A stretch of 6,508 nucleotides of DNA, taken from NCBI GenBank assembly GCA_030145265.1, contig JAQYWA010000120.1, positions 1 to 6,508 on the forward strand, read 5' to 3'. Under the pieces are notes generated by a model, which did not search any database, was not told the DNA's origin, and saw only the letters and a list, made by a program, of their open reading frames with translations. Both the position numbers and the translations under genes were made by a program. Of this stretch, positions 1 to 5,652 are shown one piece after another. The stretch comes from Desulfuromonas sp. GTDB lineage: Bacteria; Desulfobacterota; Desulfuromonadia; Desulfuromonadales; Trichloromonadaceae. Within the stretch, counting starts at the first letter, position 1; each line of letters begins with the position of its first letter.

Positions 1-61
1 GGCAGAAGGCAGAAGGCAGAAGGCAGAAGGCAGAAGAGGCTTCTTTTCTCTTCTGCCTTCT
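1..61. repeat. Heptamer tandem repeat ending in a palindrome
   Basis: The unit GGCAGAA is repeated five times from base 1 to base 35 and probably continues past the left edge. The last copies pair with a reversed segment: AGAAGGCAGAAGAG (25-38) is the exact reverse complement of CTCTTCTGCCTTCT (48-61), with a 9-nt loop between. It lies just past the stop codon of the minus-strand methyltransferase gene. The stem could act as a 3' mRNA stabiliser, but no U-run follows it in that direction, so it is not a standard intrinsic terminator. There are no spacers, so it is not a CRISPR array. It looks like an intergenic interspersed repeat. Confidence 0.75.
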
Positions 62-82
62 CACTTTGAAAAGCTGTACGGA

Positions 83-673
83 TTACTTTTGGAGCAGTAC
101 CGTGCTGAATTCTTCGAGCATGCGGTTTTTTATGATAGAGCACCCGAGTCGTTCATAACGGTTGCGCACGTCGAAATTATATTCCCACAGGATGCCGGAG
201 AGGAGCAGGGGGGTGCCCGGTGCCGCTTTTGCGACTAGATCGTCAGCGACGAGCAGCAGGATGTCGCCGTAAATGTTGGCCAGCACTAGGTCGAAATCGG
301 TTTCCGGGCACTGGTCGAGGGTGCCGCAGAAGTGGTCGACGCGGTCGGCGACATCGTTGATTGCGGCATTGACCTGGCAGGTTTCGATGGCGCCGGGGTC
401 GATGTCGAGGCACAGGGCGCTCTTCGCGCCGAGCTTGAGGGCGGCGATAGCGAGAATACCGGTGCCGCTGCCGAGGTCGAGCACGCGGGCTCCTTCGAGT
501 TGCGGCATGGTTTCGATGATTTCGAGGCAGCTGGCGGTGGTTTCGTGTTCGCCCGAGCCGAATGCGCCGGCGGCCATCACCAGGTCGATGCGGCCGTCTT
601 GCGAGGCCGGCAAGCCGACCGGAAGGATGCGAAAACGGCTGCCGATGTCAAAAGGAGTGAATTTTCTACCCAT
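83..673 (-). CDS. PrmA-like SAM-dependent protein methyltransferase (short form)
   Basis: This is a class I Rossmann-fold methyltransferase of the ribosomal protein L11 methyltransferase (PrmA) type, 196 aa and cytoplasmic. Motifs seen: AFGSGEHETT (residues 37-46), matching the PrmA-type FGTGxHxTT signature; the SAM-binding loop VLDLGSGTGIL (64-74); acidic residues D90/D92 at the end of strand 2; and LANIYGDIL (131-139) at the motif IV position. True PrmA is about 290-300 aa with an N-terminal domain that binds L11. That domain is absent, so the substrate may not be L11. Short homologues include the ETF-beta lysine methyltransferases, a possible alternative. I chose the ATG at 671-673 because AAGGA sits 8 nt upstream of it. 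An in-frame TTG at 716-718 would add 15 residues but has a weak ribosome site. The gene follows the transporter gene on the same strand, 231 nt downstream of it. Confidence 0.85.
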   Translation of the reverse strand: MGRKFTPFDIGSRFRILPVGLPASQDGRIDLVMAAGAFGSGEHETTASCLEIIETMPQLEGARVLDLGSGTGILAIAALKLGAKSALCLDIDPGAIETCQVNAAINDVADRVDHFCGTLDQCPETDFDLVLANIYGDILLLVADDLVAKAAPGTPLLLSGILWEYNFDVRNRYERLGCSIIKNRMLEEFSTVLLQK

Positions 674-718
674 GGGTGCGGTCCTTAGATTTGGGAGCTT
701 GTGACTCAAATAAAGCAA

Positions 719-741
719 GGTAAATCAAAGGCTGATTTACC
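719..741. other. Perfect 9-bp hairpin upstream of the methyltransferase gene
   Basis: GGTAAATCA (719-727) and TGATTTACC (733-741) are exact reverse complements around a 5-nt loop. On the minus strand this sits about 45 nt upstream of the chosen methyltransferase start. It could be an operator dyad or an mRNA leader hairpin. No T-run follows on either strand, so it is not an intrinsic terminator. It would also lie just before the alternative TTG start at 716-718. Confidence 0.5.
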
Positions 742-747
742 GCAATG

Positions 748-823
748 ACGCAAGGGCGCAGAGGAAAAGCATGGGCAAAGCGTTTTTTTTGAGGTTTTCC
801 CTGCGGCTCTGCGCCTCTGCGTT
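748..823. repeat. Inverted pair of tandem octamers (intergenic repeat)
   Basis: The right arm holds three tandem octamers, CCCTGCGG, CTCTGCGC and CTCTGCGT (799-822), preceded by GGTTTT. The left arm holds the reverse-complement version, ACGCAAGG plus GCGCAGAG (748-763), followed by GAAAA. The left arm therefore matches the reverse complement of the right arm with one octamer missing. The centre contains a run of eight T (783-790). This is an extragenic palindromic repeat of the kind scattered between genes. No coding potential is visible from 674 to 904 apart from these elements. Confidence 0.65.
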
Positions 824-904
824 GAAACCTTCGTTTTTGGGTTGTAGAGCTTGAATTCTCGGTTTTCCGCTGTAGTTATTGATCAATGACCTGTGTTGAA
901 ACAC

Positions 905-1849
905 TCATAATCCCAAGGTGCGCAGGATGAAGAGGGCGGCGGTGTAGGTGACCGCCGACAGGAGGGTCGACATCATCACGATTGACCCGGCCAGTTCGGC
1001 ATCGCCCTTCATCTGGTGGGCCATGATGTAGGTGGCGGTGGCTGCCGGGGTGCCGGCCATCAGTACGCCGATGGCGAGGTCCTGGCCGGTGACGCCGAGC
1101 AGCACCAGCAGTACGGCGGCTATCAGCGGCAGCCAGACGATCTTGATGCCGGTGGCGAAAGCGGCTCGCACCAGGTCGCCCTTGAGCCGTTCGAGGGAGA
1201 AGGATCCGCCGATGGCGATCAGCGCCAGCGGTAGGGTCATGCCGGTAGCTATATTCAGGCTGCGGTCGAGAATCACCGGCATTGGCAGGGCCAGGAAGCT
1301 CCAGAGGATGCCGGCAAACGAAGCTATGATCAGTGGGTTGAAGGCAATCTGGCGGAGCCAGAAGGCCGCGTCGCGGTTGCTGTCGTTGCCGCGATGCGGG
1401 AGGAGCAGGGCGAGGATGGCGAAGAAGTTGAGGACCGGTACCAGGAATCCCATGAGAATCCCGGCGCGGGTAAAGCCCGCTTCGCCGTAGGCGTTGAAGA
1501 CAATGGCCAGTCCCATGTAGGCGAGATTGCCGCGGAACGAACCCTGACAGAAGGAGCCGCGGGCGGCTGGTGGGTAGCGGCGCAGGGCGGCGTAGCCGTA
1601 AGCTACGAAGAAGCCGATGGCGATGGCGGCCGCCGAGCCCAGTACCAGGGCACCGTTGAAATTGGCGAAGAAGTCGGCGGTGCCGATTTTGTAAAAGAGA
1701 AGCAGCGGCAGGCAGATGTAGAAGACCAGCCGGTTGGTCTGAAACAGGAATGCCTGGTCGATCAGTCCGCCCTTTTTGAGACCATAGCCGAGGGCGATGA
1801 CCAGAAAGACCGGCAGAACGATTGTCAGGATGTCGAAAAAAAGCGCCAT
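905..1849 (-). CDS. AEC-family (auxin efflux carrier type) transporter
   Basis: This is an inner-membrane secondary transporter of the AEC family, 314 aa, a normal length for the family. The hydrophobic profile fits about ten membrane helices: residues 4-23, 38-53, 66-87, 108-121, 129-150, 169-188, 200-215, 234-252, 257-278 and 288-308. Conserved features include FRGNLAYMGLAI (105-116), NPLIIA (171-176) in the second half and GTPAATATYIMAHQMKGD (266-283) in the ninth helix region. Family members export or import small organic acids such as malate or malonate, or auxin-like compounds; nothing here fixes the substrate. I chose the ATG at 1847-1849 because the protein then begins with the family-typical MALFFDILTIVLPVF. 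An upstream in-frame ATG at 1940-1942 would add 31 polar residues and overlap a plus-strand promoter, so it is less likely. Confidence 0.88.
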   Translation of the reverse strand: MALFFDILTIVLPVFLVIALGYGLKKGGLIDQAFLFQTNRLVFYICLPLLLFYKIGTADFFANFNGALVLGSAAAIAIGFFVAYGYAALRRYPPAARGSFCQGSFRGNLAYMGLAIVFNAYGEAGFTRAGILMGFLVPVLNFFAILALLLPHRGNDSNRDAAFWLRQIAFNPLIIASFAGILWSFLALPMPVILDRSLNIATGMTLPLALIAIGGSFSLERLKGDLVRAAFATGIKIVWLPLIAAVLLVLLGVTGQDLAIGVLMAGTPAATATYIMAHQMKGDAELAGSIVMMSTLLSAVTYTAALFILRTLGL

Positions 1850-1929
1850 GGCATGCCTGTCTTTAGCTGTTGGGTCCGCCAGCATAACCTGCCGGCTTAA
1901 ATGCTGTCCAATGATATTTTCGTGGAGAT

Positions 1930-1957
1930 CTGACAACGGCATGATCTCTGATATAGT
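1930..1957 (+). promoter_or_regulatory. Predicted sigma70-type promoter
   Basis: A -35 box CTGACA (1930-1935) and a -10 box TATAGT (1952-1957) are separated by 16 bp. Transcription would start near 1964, directly before a small hairpin and 35 nt or so before an intrinsic terminator. No plus-strand gene lies between promoter and terminator, so it serves a short RNA or the leader of the histidine kinase gene. Confidence 0.45.
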
Positions 1958-1963
1958 TAGAAC

Positions 1964-2029
1964 GCAAAGCGGGTTTGCTCGCTTTTGCCTCCTTTTCTTA
2001 ACCCTTCTGTCCGCAGGAGGGTTTTTTTT
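1964..2029 (+). ncRNA. Candidate small RNA or attenuated leader
   Basis: Between the predicted promoter and the terminator lies about 65 nt with RNA-like architecture. Hairpin 1 pairs GCAAAGCG (1964-1971) with CGCTTTTGC (1980-1988), with one bulged base. A pyrimidine linker CTCCTTTTCTT (1989-1999) follows, then the terminator stem at 2000-2023 and a U-run. The linker is complementary to a Shine-Dalgarno sequence, a common layout for trans-acting sRNAs. Alternatively it is a leader: the histidine kinase gene starts 53 nt after the terminator, and GGGTT in loop 1 (1971-1975) can pair with AACCC (2000-2004) of the terminator's 5' arm, which could act as a weak antiterminator. I recognise no Rfam family. 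Confidence 0.4.
2000..2029 (+). terminator. Rho-independent terminator
   Basis: AACCCTTCTG (2000-2009) pairs with CAGGAGGGTT (2014-2023) over 10 bp with one G-T wobble. The loop is TCCG, a UNCG-class tetraloop. The stem runs into eight consecutive T (2022-2029). It works on the plus strand only; the opposite strand has no T-run after the stem. No plus-strand ORF ends before it. Confidence 0.85.
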
Positions 2030-2045
2030 GTTTACGCATAAATAC

Positions 2046-2075
2046 TTGAATTGTTAGTGATCCCTGGGGTACAAA
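2046..2075 (+). promoter_or_regulatory. Possible promoter of the histidine kinase gene
   Basis: TTGAAT (2046-2051) and TACAAA (2070-2075) are separated by 18 bp, directly upstream of the ATG at 2083. Each box matches four of six consensus bases. If used, the transcript would have almost no leader, which fits the lack of a good ribosome site before the ATG. The call is weak; read-through of the upstream terminator is the alternative. Confidence 0.25.
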
Positions 2076-2082
2076 TCTAGTT

Positions 2083-3185
2083 ATGCGAAGAAATCTATAC
2101 GTCCGGCTGGCCATTTTGATTTTCTTGGTGGTGGGGATCACGTCCTTGCATTACCTGACCACGACCCAGAAGGGCGAGTATCACGACATCTACCGGCAGC
2201 TTTACTACATCCCGATCATTCTCGGCGGGCTCTGGTACGCTCTGCGTGGCGGCGTGGCGACCTCGATCACGATTTCGATCCTCTATGCCCCGCATGTGGT
2301 GTTTCAGTGGGGCCAACATCACGGCGTTCCCCTCGAGCAGTATCTGGAAATTCTCCTTTACAACCTGATCGGCTTTCTTACCGGGTTTCTCAGCCAGCGC
2401 GAGTTCATGCAGCGGGTTCGGGCTGAAAAAACGGCCCATCGCCTCGAAGAGAGCTATGCCAAGCTGCGTGAACAGGCCGACCTGGTGCTTGAAATCGAGG
2501 AGCAGTTGCGCCGTGCCGATCGACTTTCGGCTCTGGGGGAACTGTCGGCGGGAATGGCTCATGAGATTCGCAATCCGCTCGGCTCGATCCGCGGCACGGC
2601 GGAGATCCTGAAAGACGGCATCGACCCGTCGGACAAGCGTTATGAGTTCGCCCGGATCCTGATCAAGGAAGTCGACCGGCTGAACCGGGTGGTACAGGAT
2701 TTTCTCGATTTTTCCAGGCCGGCGACCCCCCGCAGGGAGTCGTTCGATGTGCTCGAGACCCTGCGCGAAGTTCTGGTTCTGATCCGTCAGCCGGCGCTGA
2801 AAAGCAAGGTTCAGACTGTTCTCGAAGGGGAGGGAGCACCGGCGGTGGCGGGGGACCGTGAACAGCTCAAACAGGCGTTTCTCAACCTGATGCTCAATGC
2901 CCTGCAGGCCAGCCCGAGGGTGGCACGCTGACCCTGTCGGTGCAAGCTGAAGACGGTGAGGTTCGGATCCTTTTTGCCGATACCGGGCAGGGGATTCCGA
3001 AGGAAAGTCAGGATCGCATTTTCAATCCGTTTTTCACCACACGCAGTGAGGGGACCGGGCTCGGCCTGGCCATCACCCACCGGATCATCCAGGGGCACGG
3101 CGGTCGCATTGAAGTTGACAGCCGCCCCGGCGAGGGGACGGTTTTTACCCTGCATTTGCCGCAGCCCGCGGCAGCATCAGCTTAG
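2083..3185 (+). pseudogene. Membrane sensor histidine kinase, frameshifted
   Basis: As read, translation from ATG 2083 stops at TGA 2929-2931 (282 aa); the rest of the same kinase continues in the -1 frame (2916-3185, stop TAG). Restoring one base gives 367 aa. Four hydrophobic helices lie at about residues 6-25, 39-54, 56-74 and 86-104 with almost no periplasmic loop, so the sensor is membrane-embedded. A charged coiled-coil linker (110-150) leads to the HisKA H-box AHEIRNP with phospho-acceptor H160. The ATPase N-box (N268, N272) ends the first frame. The G1 box DTGQG (300-304 in the restored count), F-box NPFFTT (315-320) and G2 box GTGLGL (324-329) are all in the second frame. Neither piece alone should be an active kinase. 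The partner is the regulator gene starting 52 nt downstream. Either the gene is recently broken or the base loss is a sequencing error. Confidence 0.85.
2911..2931 (+). other. Frameshift site in the kinase gene
   Basis: The codons read AGC CCG AGG GTG GCA CGC TGA. Adding one base to the C run at 2913-2915 gives AGC CCN GAG GGT GGC ACG CTG ACC, that is S-P-E-G-G-T-L-T, a normal continuation of a kinase ATPase domain after its N-box. The change is thus a one-base loss in a CCC run. The site has no canonical slippery heptamer. The first possible restart in the new frame, GTG 2940, lacks a nearby ribosome site. Confidence 0.8.
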
Positions 3186-3221
3186 CTAGTGTCCATCCGG
3201 AAACTACGGATGAAAACTAGC
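3185..3221. repeat. Palindromic element between kinase and regulator genes
   Basis: Two nested perfect stems are present: GCTAGT (3185-3190) with ACTAGC (3216-3221), and CATCCG (3194-3199) with CGGATG (3207-3212). A 3+3 internal loop separates them and the apical loop has 7 nt. The element starts on the last base of the kinase stop codon and ends 5 nt before the regulator's ribosome site. It resembles a REP-type extragenic palindrome and could tune expression of the two genes relative to each other. No T-run follows, so it is not an intrinsic terminator. Confidence 0.65.
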
Positions 3222-3226
3222 CAGTC

Positions 3227-3232
3227 AGGAGG
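3227..3232 (+). promoter_or_regulatory. Ribosome binding site deciding the regulator's GTG start
   Basis: A perfect AGGAGG lies 5 nt before GTG 3238. An ATG at 3234 is closer but in a different frame, so the site supports the GTG start. Confidence 0.8.
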
Positions 3233-3237
3233 CATGC

Positions 3238-4608
3238 GTGTCCCGTAACACCATACTGCTCATTGATGACGACGCATCCTTGCGCCGGGTGACCGAATTT
3301 ACCCTCCACGAGGCCGGTTACCGTGTGCTGACCGCCGACGACGGCGAGGAGGGGCTGAGGATTTTCGAGATCGAGAAGCCCGAGGTGGTCATCACCGACA
3401 TCCAGATGCCGGGGCTTTCCGGTTACGACGTGCTGAAGAAGGTTAAGTCCGAGCACCCGGAAACCCTGGTCATCGTTATCACCGCTTACGGTACCGTGGA
3501 AAGGGCCGTCGAGGCGATGAAGCTCGGTGCCTTCGATTATTTGACCAAGCCTTTCAGCCGCGACGAACTGGTGATAGTGGCTGGCAAGGCCTTTGCCTAC
3601 AGCGGATTGAAAGAGGAAAACCAGCGGCTGCGCCAGGAACTGACGCAAAAAATCGATTTTACCCGGCTGGTCGGGATTTCCGATCAAATGCAACAGGTGT
3701 GCGACGTGGTGCGAAGGGTGGCATCGACCGAGGCGACGGTGCTGATCAGCGGCGAAAGCGGCACGGGTAAAGAGCTGATCGCCCGGGCCATCCATTCGGG
3801 GAGCGAACGCCATGCCGCGCCCTTTATTCCGGTCAACTGTGCGGCGATCCCCCGCGAACTGCTCGAAAGTGAACTCTTCGGCCATCTCCGTGGCGCCTTC
3901 ACCGGGGCGGTCAAGGATCGCAAGGGCAAGTTCGAACAGGCCGATGGTGGCACCTTGTTTCTCGACGAGGTCGGCGACTTGCCGGTGGAACTGCAGCCCA
4001 AGCTGTTGAGGGCCCTGCAGGAACTGGAAATTGAGCCGGTCGGCGGCAGTGTGTGCAAGGTCGATGTGCGGGTGGTGGCTGCCACCAACCGCGATCTCGA
4101 GGCGGCTATCGATGAAGGCGATTTTCGCGAAGACCTCTACTATCGCCTGGCGGTGATCCCGGTGCATCTGCCGCCGCTACGCGAGCGGAGAGCTGATATT
4201 CCGGTGCTGGTCAGGCATTTTCTCGACAAGCATGGCGACGTCGCCTGTTCTGCTGCGGCGATGGAGGTTTTGAGCGCCTACGGTTGGCCGGGCAACGTGC
4301 GCGAGCTGGAAAATGCCGTTGAGCGGATGGTGATCCTGCGTCGCGGCGAGGGGATCGAATTGGACGACCTGCCGCCGAAAATACGCCGGCCGCAGCAGGG
4401 CGTCGCGAAGGGGGTGCTCAATCTTCCCGATGGCGGTTATCCTCTGGAAGAGTTGGAGAAGGAGGCGGTGCTCGAAGCCCTGCGCCGCAACGACTGGAAC
4501 CAGACTCGTGCTGCCGCTTTTCTGCAAATCCCCCGCCATACCCTGATTTATCGTCTGGAAAAATACGGCATCGATAAAAACGGTACCGCGGTGAAGCCGA
4601 AAATCTGA
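3238..4608 (+). CDS. Sigma54-dependent NtrC-family response regulator
   Basis: A 456-aa cytoplasmic transcription activator, full length for the family. The receiver domain (about 5-118) has acidic pocket D10-D12, phospho-acceptor D54 in VITDIQMPG, T82 and K104. The AAA+ domain (about 143-365) has Walker A GESGTGKE (172-179), the sigma54-contacting GAFTGA loop (219-224), Walker B GGTLFLDE (237-244), the arginine-bearing FREDLYYRL (296-304) and GWPGNVRELEN (349-359). A Fis-type helix-turn-helix occupies about 405-445 (NDWNQTRAAAFLQIPRHTLIYRLEKYGI). All catalytic residues are present. Its likely partner is the frameshifted kinase just upstream. When phosphorylated it should oligomerise on upstream enhancers and drive sigma54 open-complex formation. 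Its targets cannot be read from this window. Confidence 0.96.
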   Translation: MSRNTILLIDDDASLRRVTEFTLHEAGYRVLTADDGEEGLRIFEIEKPEVVITDIQMPGLSGYDVLKKVKSEHPETLVIVITAYGTVERAVEAMKLGAFDYLTKPFSRDELVIVAGKAFAYSGLKEENQRLRQELTQKIDFTRLVGISDQMQQVCDVVRRVASTEATVLISGESGTGKELIARAIHSGSERHAAPFIPVNCAAIPRELLESELFGHLRGAFTGAVKDRKGKFEQADGGTLFLDEVGDLPVELQPKLLRALQELEIEPVGGSVCKVDVRVVAATNRDLEAAIDEGDFREDLYYRLAVIPVHLPPLRERRADIPVLVRHFLDKHGDVACSAAAMEVLSAYGWPGNVRELENAVERMVILRRGEGIELDDLPPKIRRPQQGVAKGVLNLPDGGYPLEELEKEAVLEALRRNDWNQTRAAAFLQIPRHTLIYRLEKYGIDKNGTAVKPKI

Positions 4609-4719
4609 AAACTTTCGTGAGAAGCGTACCTGTTCGTATTTTCGTCAGTGTCTTGGCCTTTGTCTGCCGGTGCTACTCTCTCCAGTGCTTTGATTCCTCC
4701 CCATGAAAAGGAAACGTTA

Positions 4720-5181
4720 ATGGCCCGATTGACAGTTGATGGCGATGCCCTGCGGCAGCCGCAGCAGACTCAGTTCGAACTGGCTGGCTGGATAGATACC
4801 GCCCCCTTCGAGGACCTGGTCGGGCTGAAGATCGAGGAGGCGGCCGAAGGGAAGGCCGTTCTGACCCTGCCTTTTCGGGTCAAGCTGGCCATGGGGGGCG
4901 GTTTCATGCACGGCGGCGCCATTACCACCCTGGCTGATACCGCGGTTGCGATGGCGATCAAAGCGTTGCTGCCGCCTGGGACTATTTTCGCCACCACCGA
5001 GTTGACCACCCGTTTTCTCGCCCCGGTGAAACAGGGTCTGGTGACGGCGACGGCCATGGTTCGCGGCCCCGAAGGCCGTACCTTTTACGGCGAGGCGAAA
5101 ATCACCGATGAGTCCGGCGGCGAGGCGGCGCTGTTCACCTCGATTTTTCGGATCGCCCGTGGCCAGGGATTCGACGATTGA
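4720..5181 (+). CDS. PaaI-family hotdog-fold thioesterase
   Basis: A 153-aa cytoplasmic single hotdog domain, normal for the PaaI/YbgC-like acyl-CoA thioesterases, which hydrolyse acyl- or aryl-CoA to free acid and CoA. The central helix segment GGGFMHGGAITTLADTAVAMAI (59-80) carries the HGG motif (64-66) and the likely catalytic acidic residue D73. The following strands TTELTTRFLAPVKQG (92-106) and TFYGEAKITDE (121-131) are typical of the family. I chose ATG 4720 because AAGGA (4708-4712) lies 7 nt upstream; an in-frame start at 4648 would add 24 residues without family support. The 111 nt after the regulator gene show no clear terminator or promoter, so read-through is possible. The stop overlaps the next gene's start. 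Substrate unknown. Confidence 0.88.
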   Translation: MARLTVDGDALRQPQQTQFELAGWIDTAPFEDLVGLKIEEAAEGKAVLTLPFRVKLAMGGGFMHGGAITTLADTAVAMAIKALLPPGTIFATTELTTRFLAPVKQGLVTATAMVRGPEGRTFYGEAKITDESGGEAALFTSIFRIARGQGFDD

Positions 5182-5585
5182 ACCGGAGCGATTTCGAACG
5201 GCTGATTGAGCGGGCGATCCGCAAAATTCCCCGCGAGTTCCTCGACCGTATCGACAATCTCACGTTTCAGGTCGAAGACTGGGCCGACCCTGAGATCCTG
5301 GACGAAGTCGGTTTCGACGATCCCCGCGACCTGCTCGGTTACTACCGGGGCTGGCCCCTTTCGGAACGGACCCACGAATACAGCAGCCTTCCCGACGTGA
5401 TCACTATTTACCAGCAGGCGGTGGAGAACTACCGGCACGAGTCGGGGGAGCCGCTGGTCAAAATCATTCGTGAGACGATCATTCACGAACTGGCTCACTA
5501 TTTTGGATTTTCCGAGGAAGAAATGGATGAAATAGAACGATTCTGGGCTGGTGAGGATATTCGGGACGAGGGGGAAACGGGGTGA
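5178..5585 (+). CDS. Small zincin-like metallopeptidase family protein
   Basis: A 135-aa acidic soluble protein with the zinc-metallopeptidase signature HELAHYFGF (103-111), that is HExxHxxGF with ligands H103 and H107 and catalytic E104. An acidic stretch SEEEMDEIE (112-120) follows and could supply the third ligand. Length and layout match the minimal zincin-like family (Pfam Zincin_1, the DUF1025/TTHA0227 type), whose substrates are not established. There is no signal peptide. The start is TTG 5178, sharing TTGA with the thioesterase stop (5179-5181), a typical translational-coupling overlap; GGGAT lies about 8 nt upstream. The two genes are surely one transcript, but a functional link to the thioesterase is only inferred. 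Confidence 0.85.
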   Translation: MNRSDFERLIERAIRKIPREFLDRIDNLTFQVEDWADPEILDEVGFDDPRDLLGYYRGWPLSERTHEYSSLPDVITIYQQAVENYRHESGEPLVKIIRETIIHELAHYFGFSEEEMDEIERFWAGEDIRDEGETG

Positions 5586-5588
5586 TTC

Positions 5589-5617
5589 TTGACTTTTTCC
5601 GTATGTCAGAGTACAAA
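5589..5617 (+). promoter_or_regulatory. Predicted sigma70 promoter of the tlpA-ccdA pair
   Basis: TTGACT (5589-5594) and TACAAA (5612-5617) are separated by 17 bp in an AT-rich intergenic stretch, starting 3 nt after the metallopeptidase stop. Transcription would start near 5624, about 30 nt before the chosen ATG. The -35 box matches five of six consensus bases and the -10 box four of six. Confidence 0.6.
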
Positions 5618-5652
5618 ATAAACATCTATATTTTCATATGAAGGGATATCCC

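Noticed and set aside
1..35. CRISPR array
   Set aside because: The heptamers are directly adjacent with no spacers.
765..790. Plus-strand intrinsic terminator before the T8 run at 783-790
   Set aside because: The sequence before the T run forms only a short bulged stem and no plus-strand gene lies upstream; the T run is the centre of the inverted octamer repeat.
1850..1942. N-terminal extension of the AEC transporter from ATG 1942
   Set aside because: The extra 31 residues are polar and not family-like, and they overlap the predicted plus-strand promoter; the start at 1849 gives the typical N-terminus.
2905..2931. Programmed -1 ribosomal frameshift in the kinase gene
   Set aside because: In the reading frame there is no X-XXY-YYZ slippery heptamer at GCC AGC CCG AGG, and I saw no clear stimulatory structure just after it. 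A simple one-base deletion or sequencing error explains the data better.
2921..2936. Sigma54 promoter (TGGCAC here and again near 3948)
   Set aside because: Both lack the GC-containing -12 element at the right spacing and lie inside coding sequence.
2940..3185. Independent small ATPase-domain protein starting at GTG 2940
   Set aside because: No ribosome site lies at a useful distance, and its sequence is exactly the missing C-terminal part of the kinase.
3217..4167. Long minus-strand open frame opposite the response regulator
   Set aside because: It is antisense to a gene with complete REC, AAA+ and Walker motifs, and its translation shows no recognisable domain; it is a shadow of GC-rich codon use.
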